Shown here one piece after another: positions 11,074 to 21,995 of a stretch of DNA of 64,000 bases. Made by a program: the position numbers and the translations under genes. Positions within the stretch are counted from its first letter, which is position 1, and each line of letters starts with the position of its first letter. Below the pieces are notes generated by a model. That model worked only from the letters and a program-made list of their open reading frames with translations, was not told where the DNA came from and did no database searches. This DNA is from Achaetomiella virescens (Eukaryota > Ascomycota > Sordariomycetes > Sordariales > Chaetomiaceae). The DNA lies in NCBI GenBank assembly GCA_031001845.1, contig JARNGD010000120.1:1-64000 (forward strand), written 5' to 3'.

Positions 11074-14000
11074 CTAGAAACGAGGAGATGTGGCCATACC
11101 ACCGCTGCTTTGCACAACGGATGTTGCGTTCACCACGTCGGATGAGGACCCCCACCTCCAGGAACGCCAGAGGTGATCACCGTTTCTGAGCGTCGTTCGC
11201 TGAAGGTGGCTAGAGGCGTAACACTCGCCGGGATGGTCTCTTCCTCGGTACACGTTGTTGAGCTTGCCTCCACTGGCATGGCGGATGTCTCTGTGCACGG
11301 CGTTGATGCGTCCGGCGCCGACATGGTCTCGTTGCATGGTGTGGTCTCCGAGCTTGCGTCGTTGCCGGGATCTCCTCGGTGCAAGTCGTGTCCACGGGCG
11401 CGACCGAGGTGCTGTTGTTCTGGGTTGGAGAAGGCGTGGGAGGACGCCAATTTCTTCCGTGCAAGAAGTTGTGTCTAGAGACGCGCTTGTGGTACTGTCT
11501 TGGGTTGGGGAAGGCGTCGTTTGAAGATACACCAGTCTCTTCTGTGCAAGTCGTATCCAAGGGTGCACTTGTGGTGGTCAGGGGTAGGAGAAGGCGTGGA
11601 AGAAAAGCCGGTTTCTTCTGTGCAGGTGCTGCTAGTAGATTCAGTAGTAACGCCTGGTGTAACGCCTGGTGACGTCTCCGGAGCAGCTGTGGTGGAAGCT
11701 TCACCTGTGCTGCTGACGGCTGGAACGGATGGAGATAAGAAACCCGGTGCTGCCAGCCCACGAGGTCCTGTTCGAGGCCGGGAACGGCACCGAAGAGGCT
11801 GCCGAGGACCATGTAGAAATTGCGTCCACAGCTGGTCGACGAGATTCCAGTTCCGGGAGCTGTACCAATGGAGCCACCAAAGCTTGTAGAGTTGGACGCT
11901 GGGAACTGTGGCGTGCTAGAAGACTTGGGTCCCGGTGTTGTCGCTGGTGAGCTAGGCCAGGGTCCCGTTCCGAGACTTGCGATTGCGACGGCCATGTTGA
12001 GCTTCCAACCGACCCGCTGCCTCCTGGACCCCAGCCGCTGGATGGTCCGGTAGCTTGCCAAGGCACAGTAGAGTTTGGAAGTGGGAAAGGAGCTGAGCTC
12101 GGTGTGACTGTCACCAGGGACGTAGCACCACCTGTTCCTGAGGTGACAGTCGTTACCTCCCCTGGTGCCGTTCCAGTCGGGCCGGCACCCACCCGGTTGA
12201 GTTCGGGAACGGGAATGGGGCAGAGCTCGTCAAGACAACTGGGGTCGTGGGGGACCCTGTCCCTGAGCTAAGCCAGCCTGTTGTTGGGAAAGCCCATGTG
12301 CTTGAGTTTGAGAAAGGGAACGGAGGAGCAGTAGATGACGTCCCACCAGTACCGGACCACACTCCCGTTCCAGATGAAGGAAAACTGGAGATCCCTGTGC
12401 CGCCGGTTGGTCCAAGTACAGAGCTGGTATTACTGAGAGGGAAAGGTGGTGAGCTTGTCCCAGGCGCTGGTGAAGACCCTGGAGCAGTGCTCAAGCCTGC
12501 GCTTCCGGTGGGGCCGGCGGTCGGCCCCGCGGCGGTCGAAGAATTGCTGAAAGGGAAAGGAGGTGACTGAACCGGAGTCGAGGCGCTCGTAGAGGTTCCC
12601 CGTACCGTGGTGCCCAATGGAGCTGTCCCAGTTCCTTGTAGCACGGTTGAGCTGTTGGAGAACGGGAACGGCGGTGTGCTTGAACCAGCTCCTGATGTTG
12701 GGAAGCCGGTACTGGCGCCAGTTCCAGAGACGAAGGAGGACGTCCTTCCGCTGGTTCCTGTAGGGCCGGACGAAACCGCTGAGGAGTTGCTCAGCGGGAA
12801 TGGCACACTGCCGGTGCTGCTGAGGCTAATACCTGTACCTGTAGGCCCGGTGCTGAGGATTGTGGTGCCACCGGTTCGAGATGTGGCCTGTTGGGCCTAC
12901 CCCAGAACTTGAATTTGAGAAGGGGAAGGGAACAGTTGAAGGTGACGGAACGCCACTAACCCCTGTGCCCGGCACAGTACTGCCTGTTGCGCTGGGCCAG
13001 ACTCCCGTCCCAGAAGTACCCCAGTAGGAAGGATACCTGTAGAAAATACAGCCGTGGAGTTGGGCAGGGGGAATGGAACCGTCGACGTTGCACTTGATCC
13101 AGGGGAGTGCTGAGTGAAACCCAGCTGCTTGTCCCGGGCCACCCGAACCTGGTAGAGTGACAGACTCTGAAGACGGCAAAGTGTTGGTTGATGACCCTGT
13201 GCCTGGGATGGAGCCACCTGTGCCTGAAAGCGTTGCCGAGGTGTTGGTCAGGGGGAACGGAATCGACGAGGGTGGTGCACCCGCCTCCGAAGCAGTTGTG
13301 CTAAGCCATGAGGTCGCAGTATCGCTTGCCGAGCTCTGAGCCTCAGTGCTAGATGAAGGCTGCTCGCTGCCAACGGTGTTGGTGTTGTTGACTGTGCTAC
13401 TCACATCGACGGTGGGACGGCGTACCAGTTCCGACAAAAGAGGTGGTGATCGCAGATCCATTTGCACTCACAGTAACGGTGCTACCGGATGACTTTGGGA
13501 CGGTGATGGTAAACGTGAAAGTGCCCTCCGGATTTGTGACCGTTCCCGTGATGGCGTCAACACAGGATGTTTCAATGATAGGGGTGGTTGAGGCGGAGCT
13601 TTGTGAGGCTACGGGGCCAGGGTTGGTGCCCGTGGCGGACGATGGACCTGGCGTTGCGGCGAGGTTGTCCCAGCACTTATCGATGTTTGATTAGACGACT
13701 GCACCACAGAGGACTCAGATCCGGCGCCTGTCGTACTGTTGAACACCTCTGGTGTTGTGGAAGGACCAGGTGTCACCGCGGAGGTTGTGCTCGCAGAGGC
13801 GTGCTCCCTGGGAACGATCCAGGAACCGAGGAAGAGTTGACAATGCCTGTTGTGACAGTTTCTGTGCTCGTAGTTGTAGTGATTGAGGATTCTGATACCG
13901 TGGTTTGTTGATCCACCAGGGCCAGCGGCCGGAGAGGTGCCGGCTGCTGCTGACTTCGAGCTGGTCTGGTATCCAGCCGAGCTACTGGTACCGGAGGAGG

Positions 14001-14553
14001 CAGAGGCGGACGATTTTGCAGGGGTTGGCGAACTTGACGAGTAGGAGTAGCCGCCACCGTTACTGGAAGAATAGAGTAGCCACCGCTGGTGCTGGCACTG
14101 GTACGAGTACGTCCGTAGCCCGCGCTGGACGAAGTGCTAGAGACACCCGGGTTTGTAATGTCGGGACTGAGCGTGGGGTACTTGAAACCACAGGGCTGGA
14201 AGGAGGAGGTCCGTATCCTGGCAAAAGTGAGTCAGCCCTGCTTAAATAGTTTGACGCTATGCCAATCAGCAAGGGATATCTCACCACCGCTGCTCGAGGC
14301 AACCGACTGAGAAGAAGACGAACTCGAAGAAGTCGGAGTCGTACGCGGCGGGCCGTATGGTGGATCAGACTGCTCGTCCCTCGGCTCTATGTTCTGAAAG
14401 TGTTCGTTGGCATTGTCTGTCGCTCCTGACAAGGCCTTACCGACGCCTTGTCGGAAGTTGGCCCAGACGCCGTTCCTGTAGGCTAGGGCGTGAGGCAGAC
14501 CACCCAAGGGCGGTGGCCGAAGCAAGACAGCCAACGACCCTCGAAGCTCTCAT
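11074..14553 (-). CDS. Secreted Ser/Thr/Gly/Pro-rich repeat protein, mucin- or adhesin-like
   Basis: The ATG at 14553 gives a signal peptide, MRASRVVGCLASATALG, after which one base must be removed near 14500-14515 to continue GLPHALAYRNGVWANFRQ. An intron follows SVASSSGG, about 14286-14219. A Ser/Thr-rich region leads to a possible beta-type segment at about 13590-13450 (ETSCVDAITGTVTNPEGTF, then TVTVSANGSAITTSF). Next come about ten copies of P-F-P-[LF]-x-N-[ST]-[ST], spaced 25-45 residues apart between about 13290 and 11900, each with an N-glycosylation sequon in a Gly/Thr/Ser linker. The C-terminal third, about 11630-11230, has six or seven units built on TTCTEE. A stop follows SGGMATSPRF at 11074. 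I see no GPI signal. Several frame changes are needed and the exon map is approximate. A cell-surface or wall role is inferred. Confidence 0.65.
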
Positions 14554-16587
14554 TGTGAGAAGCTTCTCGAGTCCTAGGCCAAGCTCTTCAGTGTAAAAAT
14601 GCAGTCGAAAAGGTTACAAGGATGAATTTGTTCTCGAGAGTGGAAGGTGAACGACTGGTTACTAGTATGGCATCCAAAACCAACAGGTAAGAAGGAATGG
14701 AGCTAAAGAGAGTATTCAAACGAGTGAGACCGCCCTGGTGCCTGACAACACTTAGGATATATGGGAAGTCGTCTAGTCTTGCGGAGCGTGGAGAGTAAAC
14801 TTAAGTCCTGGAATTCCATGGCCAGTGAAGCGAGGGCGGATGGGTGATATAGGGGAAGCAACCGATTCCCAGCTCTACCAGGACACAATTTCCCGGTGCT
14901 GCGTCAGCCGACGGTGCCTGGAGGGAATGTTGTCTGAGGATAACGTAAACTGACTCTCTTCCGGAGGAGCAAGGTGGTAACTCAGTCCCACGTCGTTGAC
15001 AACGGGCCGTGACTGTGTTAACATTTCTTGCATGGTACTGGCAACTTTCGATCAAGATACCTTTCCACCTATGAGAATATGCTCCGAGGGCTACATCAGT
15101 CTGCCGGAGATCCTGGAGGAAACGTCAATCGGGGGTTCGACTCTGGGTAACACTTCGACAATTAGCGACTCACAGCCGAACACATCCTGTGGCGAGCTGT
15201 TTCCGAGAAATCTGAATTTGCCCTGGTGGCCCTGATCCTGCGGAGCACGAGATATGATCGAATCACCAGAGGATAAGGACCGCCATGCTTCCCCCCCGTC
15301 CTCCAAGTCCATATCGATCCAGATCTCAATCAACCTGTTCAAGATTCTCAAGGAACCTGTACCTTCCCCCCCCATCATTTCTTAGTTAGGGATATTTGTT
15401 ATATTCGCCTGTCAGTGTTTTGCAGATGCCTCAATGGCCCCTTTTGCGTGCTCAACTTTCTGTTCGGGGCGCGACGCTCTAACTCGACCTCCCAGCCGGG
15501 AGAGTAACATCGGATCCTTCCGTCCTTTGGCGGTGCAGCCGTGGTGGCAACTTGCCCAGGACGGGGTGACCTCAAAAAGGGCAACCCCTTGTGTGAGATG
15601 ACGACCAAGCTTTTGGCCGAGGATCAACGAGTTTCCCAGCCTCTGAGGTGTCAGATAGTAGACAGGGGTTTTTTCATCTCGTTGCCACCGGCTAAGCTCC
15701 GTGGTTGTTCCACACCATCTGCAAGTGACCATGCCGAGGGTGACCAGATTCACCATGCACGTAACCATGGGCGAAATTGCTGTTCCTGCGTCGGTGTGAA
15801 ACACTACACACGGTCCAGGTCGTAGAGACTTTGACTTTCAGGTAATGTTCGGGGTAATATTCCTGTCGTTGTCTCTTTTACATCACACCTAAAAAGGGGC
15901 GGTGAGCCAGTATGGGAGAGGATGAAGGAAGCGGCTTACGATTGCTTTGGTCCGGCCATATACACGGTAGCTTGTAGTATCGAGGCCAAACACGTGGCTC
16001 CATCTGAACTCTTGACCAAAGGCTACGGTTGAATCCAGTGTTACCCCGAGCGCCTGTGAGCGCACTCCACAGACGATCGGAGTGCTGAGGGAATTCTCAA
16101 GACGGGCGTACGATGGCGAAAGAGTACAACGAAGCCGAGGGTAGGTGGAAGTCCACCTTGCGCCAACTGTATGTATCGGTCCTGTCTCGTCTTCATTCTC
16201 TCGTCGAGAGGAGCCTGAAACGAGGCCGAACCTACGCCGCAACCTGAGATGCTCGAGACACCCATTAGGTCAGAGACAGCACGTGCATGGCTCCGCCCCA
16301 GCTCGAGACATTGTATGTCAAGAAAGAGAACATGTGCCAGAAGCTGCATAGAGCGTGTTGGGGTGGAAAGTATCGCATTCTCTGCTATCTTCGGATCCTT
16401 GCCACCAGCTTGAGATAACGAGAATCAGCACAAACCTGGAAATCTGCCGTACCCTGATGTTGGGAACAAGAACGCGCAATCTATCCCGGTTGGCTCCCAA
16501 ACGAGACCTCGCACGGAAGCACACCATCCATTACTGTCCAGAATGCGGTGTCTCCTCGCTTATGTACCGTAACCACGGATGACACTC
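14554..16587. other. 2.0 kb without a recognised gene
   Basis: This separates two minus-strand genes and must contain the promoter of the repeat protein. The longest open frame, minus strand 15412-15804, has no recognisable domain or fungal codon pattern. There are short C-runs near 15290 and 15366. No RNA gene or repeat was recognised. Confidence 0.5.
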
Positions 16588-18041
16588 TCAGATGCCCCGT
16601 ACCAGGATCGAGGTGATGCGGCGATATCCGGCTGTCCGAGTGCGATCCTGCACGATGTATGGTGGTATGTCGGCCCTCCGCTTCGGATACATCTCACTCG
16701 GCCTTCTTGGCGGTTTCATCAGCTCCGGAGCTGTGCTCTTTGCCATCTCGCTCTCCTTAGCCTCGATATCAGCTGCCCAAAGAGCCCCAACTGTGCTGTC
16801 GTCAGCGTCTGCGTTGCCCTAAATCCTTGCTGATGTTGGAGGCTTACCCGTGTTGGTGAAAGAGAAGACGATAGAAGCAACAGGAACCGTTTCAAGAAGG
16901 GTGGCGACGGTGCCAAATCTAGCCGGGCGATGAAGGTTAGAATGCCGCATAAAGAGTTGGACAAGCCTCCAGCCAGTACGTGAGACGGGAAGCGGGTGCT
17001 CGAGCTGACGCGCGTTTCCATGTGTTTCCGGAGTGGGCAACTGAGGGTTACTCACGCAGTATAAGGCCCCTTATGTTCCTGAAGCCACTGCGACTTTCTG
17101 GATGTTGGCCATCCCTTCAGCTGGAAGTACTAAACCGGGGAGTAAGTTTTTGCATAAGAATACGGGCAAAGTCGACTCACTCGATCATGCACGGCGTTGC
17201 CCCGAGAACGCCCTGGCGGGTATCAGTCGCACGTTTCTGGCCACATGAAACGTGAATACTTACCTCGCAGCAAGATGAAGGCCACGGTGCCGACAACTGT
17301 GTCGCCAAGATCAGCATTGGTCCCAGCCGAACGGTGTCTCAGTGGAGGAAGGTACCAGGAACAAAGTTCAACGGTAGGTACATGACGTATCGAATCAGCT
17401 CGTTGATGCTGAAGCGGCTGAACGGCTTCTTCAGGGCCTTCCCCAGCCTTTGTATCGAATCTCCTCGGGTCTTCAGTTCTCTTCCTTCGGCAACGATGTT
17501 GGCGGTGTTTTTGGCCACCAAGGTCCCGTCAAAGGTATCCAGAATCGCATCCTGGAGCAGGTAGTTCTTTGACACGATGGATGTGATGGTCGCGCTCGTT
17601 CAAGATGAGAAAAGCGGTGGTGAAGACGGCCAGAGGTCCATTTACGAAGGCCATGATGGCCAGCTGAGGAAGGTATGTGAAGAAGAACATGGATCCAAGC
17701 ACCCCTGAGTAGAGGGTCAGGTACGGGATCAGCCTCGAGCGGAGAGGCTTCCACAGCTCGGGATGAGTGAAGAAGTAAAAGATCCCCTGTAATGATCAGC
17801 CACAACTGCCTGCTTCCTGTGCTGCGCTGCTGCGCAGTGGTAAAGATGGGATGGCCAAGCCTACTTTGATGGGATACAAGTAGGATCCGCTCCTCGCAGC
17901 GTCGTTCAAGAGGACTTTGGCCTTGTCAATATCCTCCTTCCTGCAACCCAGGCAGTCAGCCCAAAGAACGGAAATTGCCCATATCCGCGCCAGAACGACC
18001 TACGCGACCTCCTGAGCTCTGCCGGCGAGTCGGCTCGTCAT
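16588..18041 (-). CDS. EI24-domain membrane protein, Rrt8/Lds1-like (outer spore wall protein family)
   Basis: Yeast relatives (Rrt8, Lds1, Lds2) sit on lipid droplets and in the outer spore wall layer; the biochemical role is unknown. The start at 18041 gives MTSRLAGRAQE, then an intron. EDIDKAKVLLNDAARSG and YPIK follow, a second intron is at about 17866-17789, and then GIFYFFTHPELWKPLRSRLI. Hydrophobic segments include SGVLGSMFFFTYLPQLAIMA and VNGPLAVFTTAFLI. After a one- or two-base frame change near 17595 come VSKNYLLQDAILDTFDGTL and a conserved helix, NELIRYVMYLPLNFVP. Further exons encode LKGWPTSRKSQWLQEHKGPY (near 17110) and FGTVATLLETVPVASIVFSF (near 16900). The tail ends YRRITSILVRGI at 16588. 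Family placement is from these conserved segments. Confidence 0.8.
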
Positions 18042-18786
18042 GTTAATCTTGGGAGAAGAAACTGCCCGTTCGATGGTTATATTGGTCTCTGCGACAAGGT
18101 CGGTGTGGGTGCCGAATATAATTTTGCAGTGAGTTCCGAGAGGGTCTGGCTCTGACTAGAGAAAACTAGGAGGCAGAGATCATGAAAACCCTTTTTGTTG
18201 CGGTTGTTTAGGTGAAGATGTCAAGAAACAGAATGAGCCATGAAGGTTCCCGGTGATGTCATCGGTTTGAGTTGCTTTGCAGCCTGGCACGACTGAAGCT
18301 CGGCAACCACGACAGCTCTCGACTTGGATCCACCTACTGTATTCAATCATCTGCTGTTCACGGCCTGAAAGCAGAGAAACAGCCACGACATATCTATTTG
18401 TTTAAAAGACATTATAGCCCATTCTCATTCCCGTGTCCGGTCTCGTTGTCCAAACTCCAATGAATGCAGGACTATCTAGAGAATTTTCCAACCCTATTCC
18501 CGCACCAATCAAACATGACCGATTCTCGTAGGTGCCTAGTACCCTCCCAGGACCTTCGACCATGATGGACAACGGCGCTGGACAATACGTGCCGCATCTG
18601 AGGCAGGCGTCTGTGTAGCCGATCCAAGCCGGCCAGGCTGCTCAGCTTGGGGAGAAAACGTTCGTGTTGCGTGCGAGCGCAGGACTACAAAATGGTGATG
18701 ATAATGGTACAACTACGGTGATGAGGGTCGGTTGGGCAACTGGCGCAGCCAAGGCCGAGATTCCAATGTTCGTGTCATCGATCCGT
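18042..18786. other. Intergenic, nothing recognised
   Basis: Upstream of the EI24-like gene and downstream of the Gdt1-like gene, both on the minus strand. No coding or RNA signal was found. Confidence 0.5.
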
Positions 18787-20423
18787 CTAAACGTAGTACG
18801 CCTCAAAGAGGTAGATAAACCCAAAGAAGAGGAAAGCGACTGCTCCGCCAACAGTGACTAGGCACATGATTAGCAAACATGTCAGGCCGGAATTTGGGAG
18901 ATCCCTGAACTTACCAACTTTGAGACTCACTTTGCCGGCAATGGCTCTGCCACCAATGACAGCAACACCTGTGCAGCAGGCGTGGCCCAGAACCGCGCCC
19001 AGAGTCACCCACCAGTAGTCCTGACCCGCAGCCATGGCAATTGTCGCGATCTGGCTGCGGTCACCCCACTCGCCCAGGAAGGTCATGACGAAGGTTTGCA
19101 CCCAGGCAGGGCTGAGAAGCAAAGACAGGAGGTTGTTGAGCCCTGAGAAGAAACCCACGAGCGCACCAGGCCGGGGCGACGGGCTGCGTCCCTCGGGCGA
19201 GCTGGAGGGGCTTCGAGCAGGCGCGGGAGAAGCGAGACTTAGACCGGGGCTTACGGTTGCCGAGGCCCATTTCCAGAGCATACGGCGAAACGCCAGCGGC
19301 CCCACGACCCTCCTTTATGGCGAGGTTCTCCTTCTCCTCCAGCTCCAACTCGACCTCCTGCATCTCGGCAGACACGCCCTCGTCGGGGCTCATCGCAAGG
19401 CCCTCGCGGAGCAGCCGAGCGCCAAAGACCAGGAACAGAAGGGCCGCAGCGAAGGTTGTCAGACGCTTCGGGATCAGAGTGGGCACGGCATGGCCCAAGA
19501 CGGCGGAGAGGACGGTCATGGCAATCAGGGCGCTGAAGGCGGCCGAAAACACCACTAACCGGTCGTGCTTCATGGCCATTAGGGCGGCAACCAGGAATGT
19601 CTTGTCCCCAATCTCGGAGAAGATGATCATCGTAAAGGACAGCATGAAGGAGTGGAAAGGTTGAATGAGACCCTCGCTGCCTTCGTCCTCGAGGCCTGTG
19701 CTCTTGGCGGGCCTGCTGCTGCCTTTCGAAACATCAAGGTGGTCGATATTCGCCACCGACTCGGGGAGGGGAGGGGACCTGTCGTGGGTCTTGTCCGGAA
19801 GGTCGGCCGGTTTCTGCACATCAGTTAGCTGCCGCGCAGTGCCAAAGATTGAGATTATGGGCCGCTTTGCCAACCTCGAGACCCAAAACATCATCCAATG
19901 TTTTGTCACTAGATTTGCCGGCGCTGCCGGTCTGAAAATTCTCCTGGTCTGAATGCGGCAGCGGCGGCGCCTCCTTCGGCGTCGGCGGCGTGTTCTCTAC
20001 CTTCTCACCCGTCTGCTTCTCCTTCAGTTGCCTGTCCTTTGACTTTTCGCTCACACCTCCCTCAGTCCCTGTTGTGCCTTTCTTGGGGCCTGGCCGGTTT
20101 TTGTCGTCCATCACCCCGTCGTGCCTCTCGGGGACTCGCTTCCCGTCGACCACTAAGGGATCCGCTGGACGGTCTTTCAGGGCGGGCAAGTCCCTTGTCG
20201 ATTCGGAGCTCTTGTCGCTGAGCTCGATGAACGGACCAGCGTGAGGCTTCCCATCTTTGCCGTCCACTGGCGCATCTTTGGTGCTGTATCTTCGCGCAGG
20301 CGTCGCGCCATCCGAGACGGCGACCGAGTCTTTGTCCAATTGCTGGTCGGCGAGCGCGGCGGCGACTGCGAGCGAAGGGAGAAGGAGGAGGAGAAGGGGT
20401 GATTTCCGATTTCGAAGCCTCAT
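18787..20423 (-). CDS. GDT1: Gdt1/TMEM165-family Golgi cation transporter
   Basis: UPF0016 family. Yeast Gdt1 moves Ca2+ and Mn2+ into the Golgi in exchange for protons and supports glycosylation. The start at 20423 gives a signal peptide (MRLRNRKSPLLLLLLPSLAV), followed by a charged lumenal region to about 19880. An intron at about 19876-19816 joins DDVLGLE to KPADLPDKTHDRS. Both diagnostic motifs are present: FSEIGDKTFLVAALMAMKHD near 19610 and FLGEWGDRSQIATIAMAAG near 19060. These acidic motifs define the two halves of the pseudo-symmetric transporter. An acidic cytosolic loop (EMQEVELELEEKENL) lies between. One frame change occurs near 19235. A 57-bp intron, 18858-18914, precedes the last helix, ending YLFEAYYV at 18787. 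The gene diverges from the Myb gene at 21996. Confidence 0.92.
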
Positions 20424-21174
20424 TGTGATTTGCTGCTTGGAGTTCGAGGTCGATGAAGGACGGTGGGACTTGGCTGAGGCTAGGACGCGATTGCAAATCC
20501 AGGATACCTTGGTCGATGCCGGCAGGGGCGCAGAGCCTATTGCGCCTGAACGGGAAGATAAAGGGGAAAAAAAAGCAATCCCTAAATGTCTGGAAGCAAA
20601 CGCAACAAAGGCTAAAGAGAATGTCAGAAGTGAAGGCCGTCTCTTTCTTGAGGCAAGAACAGAGGACAAGCAAGGGGAAGGAGTTCGACTTTTCTTTTCC
20701 CACACCTCGACACTCGACCCTTGCTACATAGGGGATGGCTCTGGGGGAAGCGCCTTGGCGCAATGCACGAGAAAGGGTGTCAGTGCACCGCCACTGGCCG
20801 GACAAGCACACCCCTTGCCATTTGTCGCGACAGCGTTGAAATTAACTTCGCGTCCTGGGTTGCTGGTCAACTATCCAAAGTCTGGGATTGTATACCAAAA
20901 GCATGGGCATCTCTCAATTACGGTTTTTACAGTCGCATGTTCGCAGCACCTGCCGACGCCAGACCGTGTCACAGCTTGTAATGGAGTGTATGCTTCTGGT
21001 TGGGTGGGTTCCAGGTGGTTCAAAATTTGAGGTGTTATTCCGTTCACTACAGAAACAATATATCATCACTGAACTCTTGAGAACCACTACCCCATAGCTA
21101 CCGAAGCCCGTGCTGTTGAAGACACGAGCCTGCCAGGGCTCCCACTTCACGTGTAGATTCGCAGGTCTGCGAGG

Positions 21175-21241
21175 ATTATGTAAGCACAGCGGATTATATA
21201 AGCACCCAAAAATGCATCTATCAGAACCTCAGCCTGACGCC
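21175..21241 (+). repeat. Left terminal inverted repeat
   Basis: Pairs with 21620-21686. It contains two ATTATRTAAGCAC submotifs about 18 bases apart, like duplicated transposase sites. Confidence 0.75.
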
Positions 21242-21619
21242 CTCCACCTTCCCATGTAACTGTGTCCCTCCCGAAACCGTATACGGCTCCTGATATGCCT
21301 TATTCAGGTCGATCAACATATGGCCGCTGCTAAAGGCCACGAATTTCCGTTGGAAAGTCGATCAAGGAAAAGAGCGGGAGGGTTACAGTCACCGACGCAT
21401 GCGATCGAACGTCCCGGCCACCAAGTATAAGAGAGCGCCAAAGAATGACAAACTAATCGAGGGGCTGGTTGTCCTTTTTCAGACCTAGCTAAGGAGTCCT
21501 CCGACAATTCCTGGACTCTCAAGCACCGTCATGATCGCCGCTTCTCGATACTCAACCACGAGCCAAGCTTCAGATGTACTATAGTTAGCTGTCGTGTTAG
21601 TGTTAGTGGTGGTGAAGGA

Positions 21620-21686
21620 GGCATCAGGCTGAGGCTCTGATAGATGTATATTTGGGTGCTTATATAATTCGTTGCGCTTACATAAT
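21620..21686 (-). repeat. Right terminal inverted repeat
   Basis: Reverse complement of the left arm with seven differences, six of them C/T or A/G. Confidence 0.75.
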
Positions 21687-21885
21687 AAAACACGGACCCG
21701 TGCATCTAGTGGGAGACTCGTGCCAGAAGCCCCTTACGTAACGGGGGCTTCGCCAAGACAATCGCAATGCACCACGGGTCATCACGTGCGTGGCTTGCGC
21801 AGCCAACAACACACACATCAGAGTGGGGTCACGACCTTTGCCAGCAAAAGACAAATTTCAAAACAACTTCAAGTCCAGGTTGTGG

Positions 21886-21903
21886 TAACCCTAACCCCAA
21901 CCC
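21886..21903 (+). promoter_or_regulatory. Tandem telomere-like motif in the Myb gene promoter
   Basis: The sequence TAACCCTAACCCCAACCC is close to three CCCTAA units. It ends 92 bases before the ATG at 21996 of a gene that encodes a telobox-like Myb domain. It may be a binding site for that protein itself or for another telobox factor. Confidence 0.45.
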
Positions 21904-21995
21904 TTCTTCGTCTCATCGCGTGTCGTCGGGCTCGTTATCGAGATCATTGATCGCCGGCAACGGGTAGATTTGAGCTTGTAGTGAATTTCGAACCG

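Larger units (their letters stand above)
21175..21686. mobile_element. MITE-like element with 67-bp terminal inverted repeats
   Basis: The segment 21175-21241 matches the reverse complement of 21620-21686 at 60 of 67 positions with no gap. Both arms share TATATAAGCACCCAAA and a diverged double motif of the form ATTATRTAAGC. Six of the seven differences are transitions. The interior of about 380 bp has no open frame long enough for a transposase. TA dinucleotides stand just outside TGTAAGC at both ends, compatible with Tc1/mariner-type target duplication, though other boundaries are possible. This is best read as a non-autonomous DNA transposon remnant, possibly altered by repeat-induced point mutation. 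Confidence 0.75.
20424..21995. other. Divergent promoter region carrying an inverted-repeat element
   Basis: This 1.6 kb region lies between the Gdt1-like gene (minus) and the Myb gene (plus). It holds the inverted-repeat element at 21175-21686 and a telomere-like motif at 21886-21903. I see no gene outside the element. Confidence 0.6.

Noticed and set aside
11900..13300. Repeat protein as a Kex2-processed peptide precursor (RiPP or pheromone type)
   Set aside because: The repeat units are not separated by regular KR or RR sites, the linkers vary in length, and no modifying enzymes are nearby.
12247..13694. Long plus-strand open frames opposite the repeat protein
   Set aside because: They are antisense shadows of the Gly/Thr/Ser/Pro repeats and read as Val/Pro/Glu/Gly-rich low complexity; the signal peptide and sequons are on the minus strand.
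14554..16587. 130-codon minus-strand open frame at 15412-15804 as a gene
   Set aside because: No domain, no plausible start context and no continuation in neighbouring frames.
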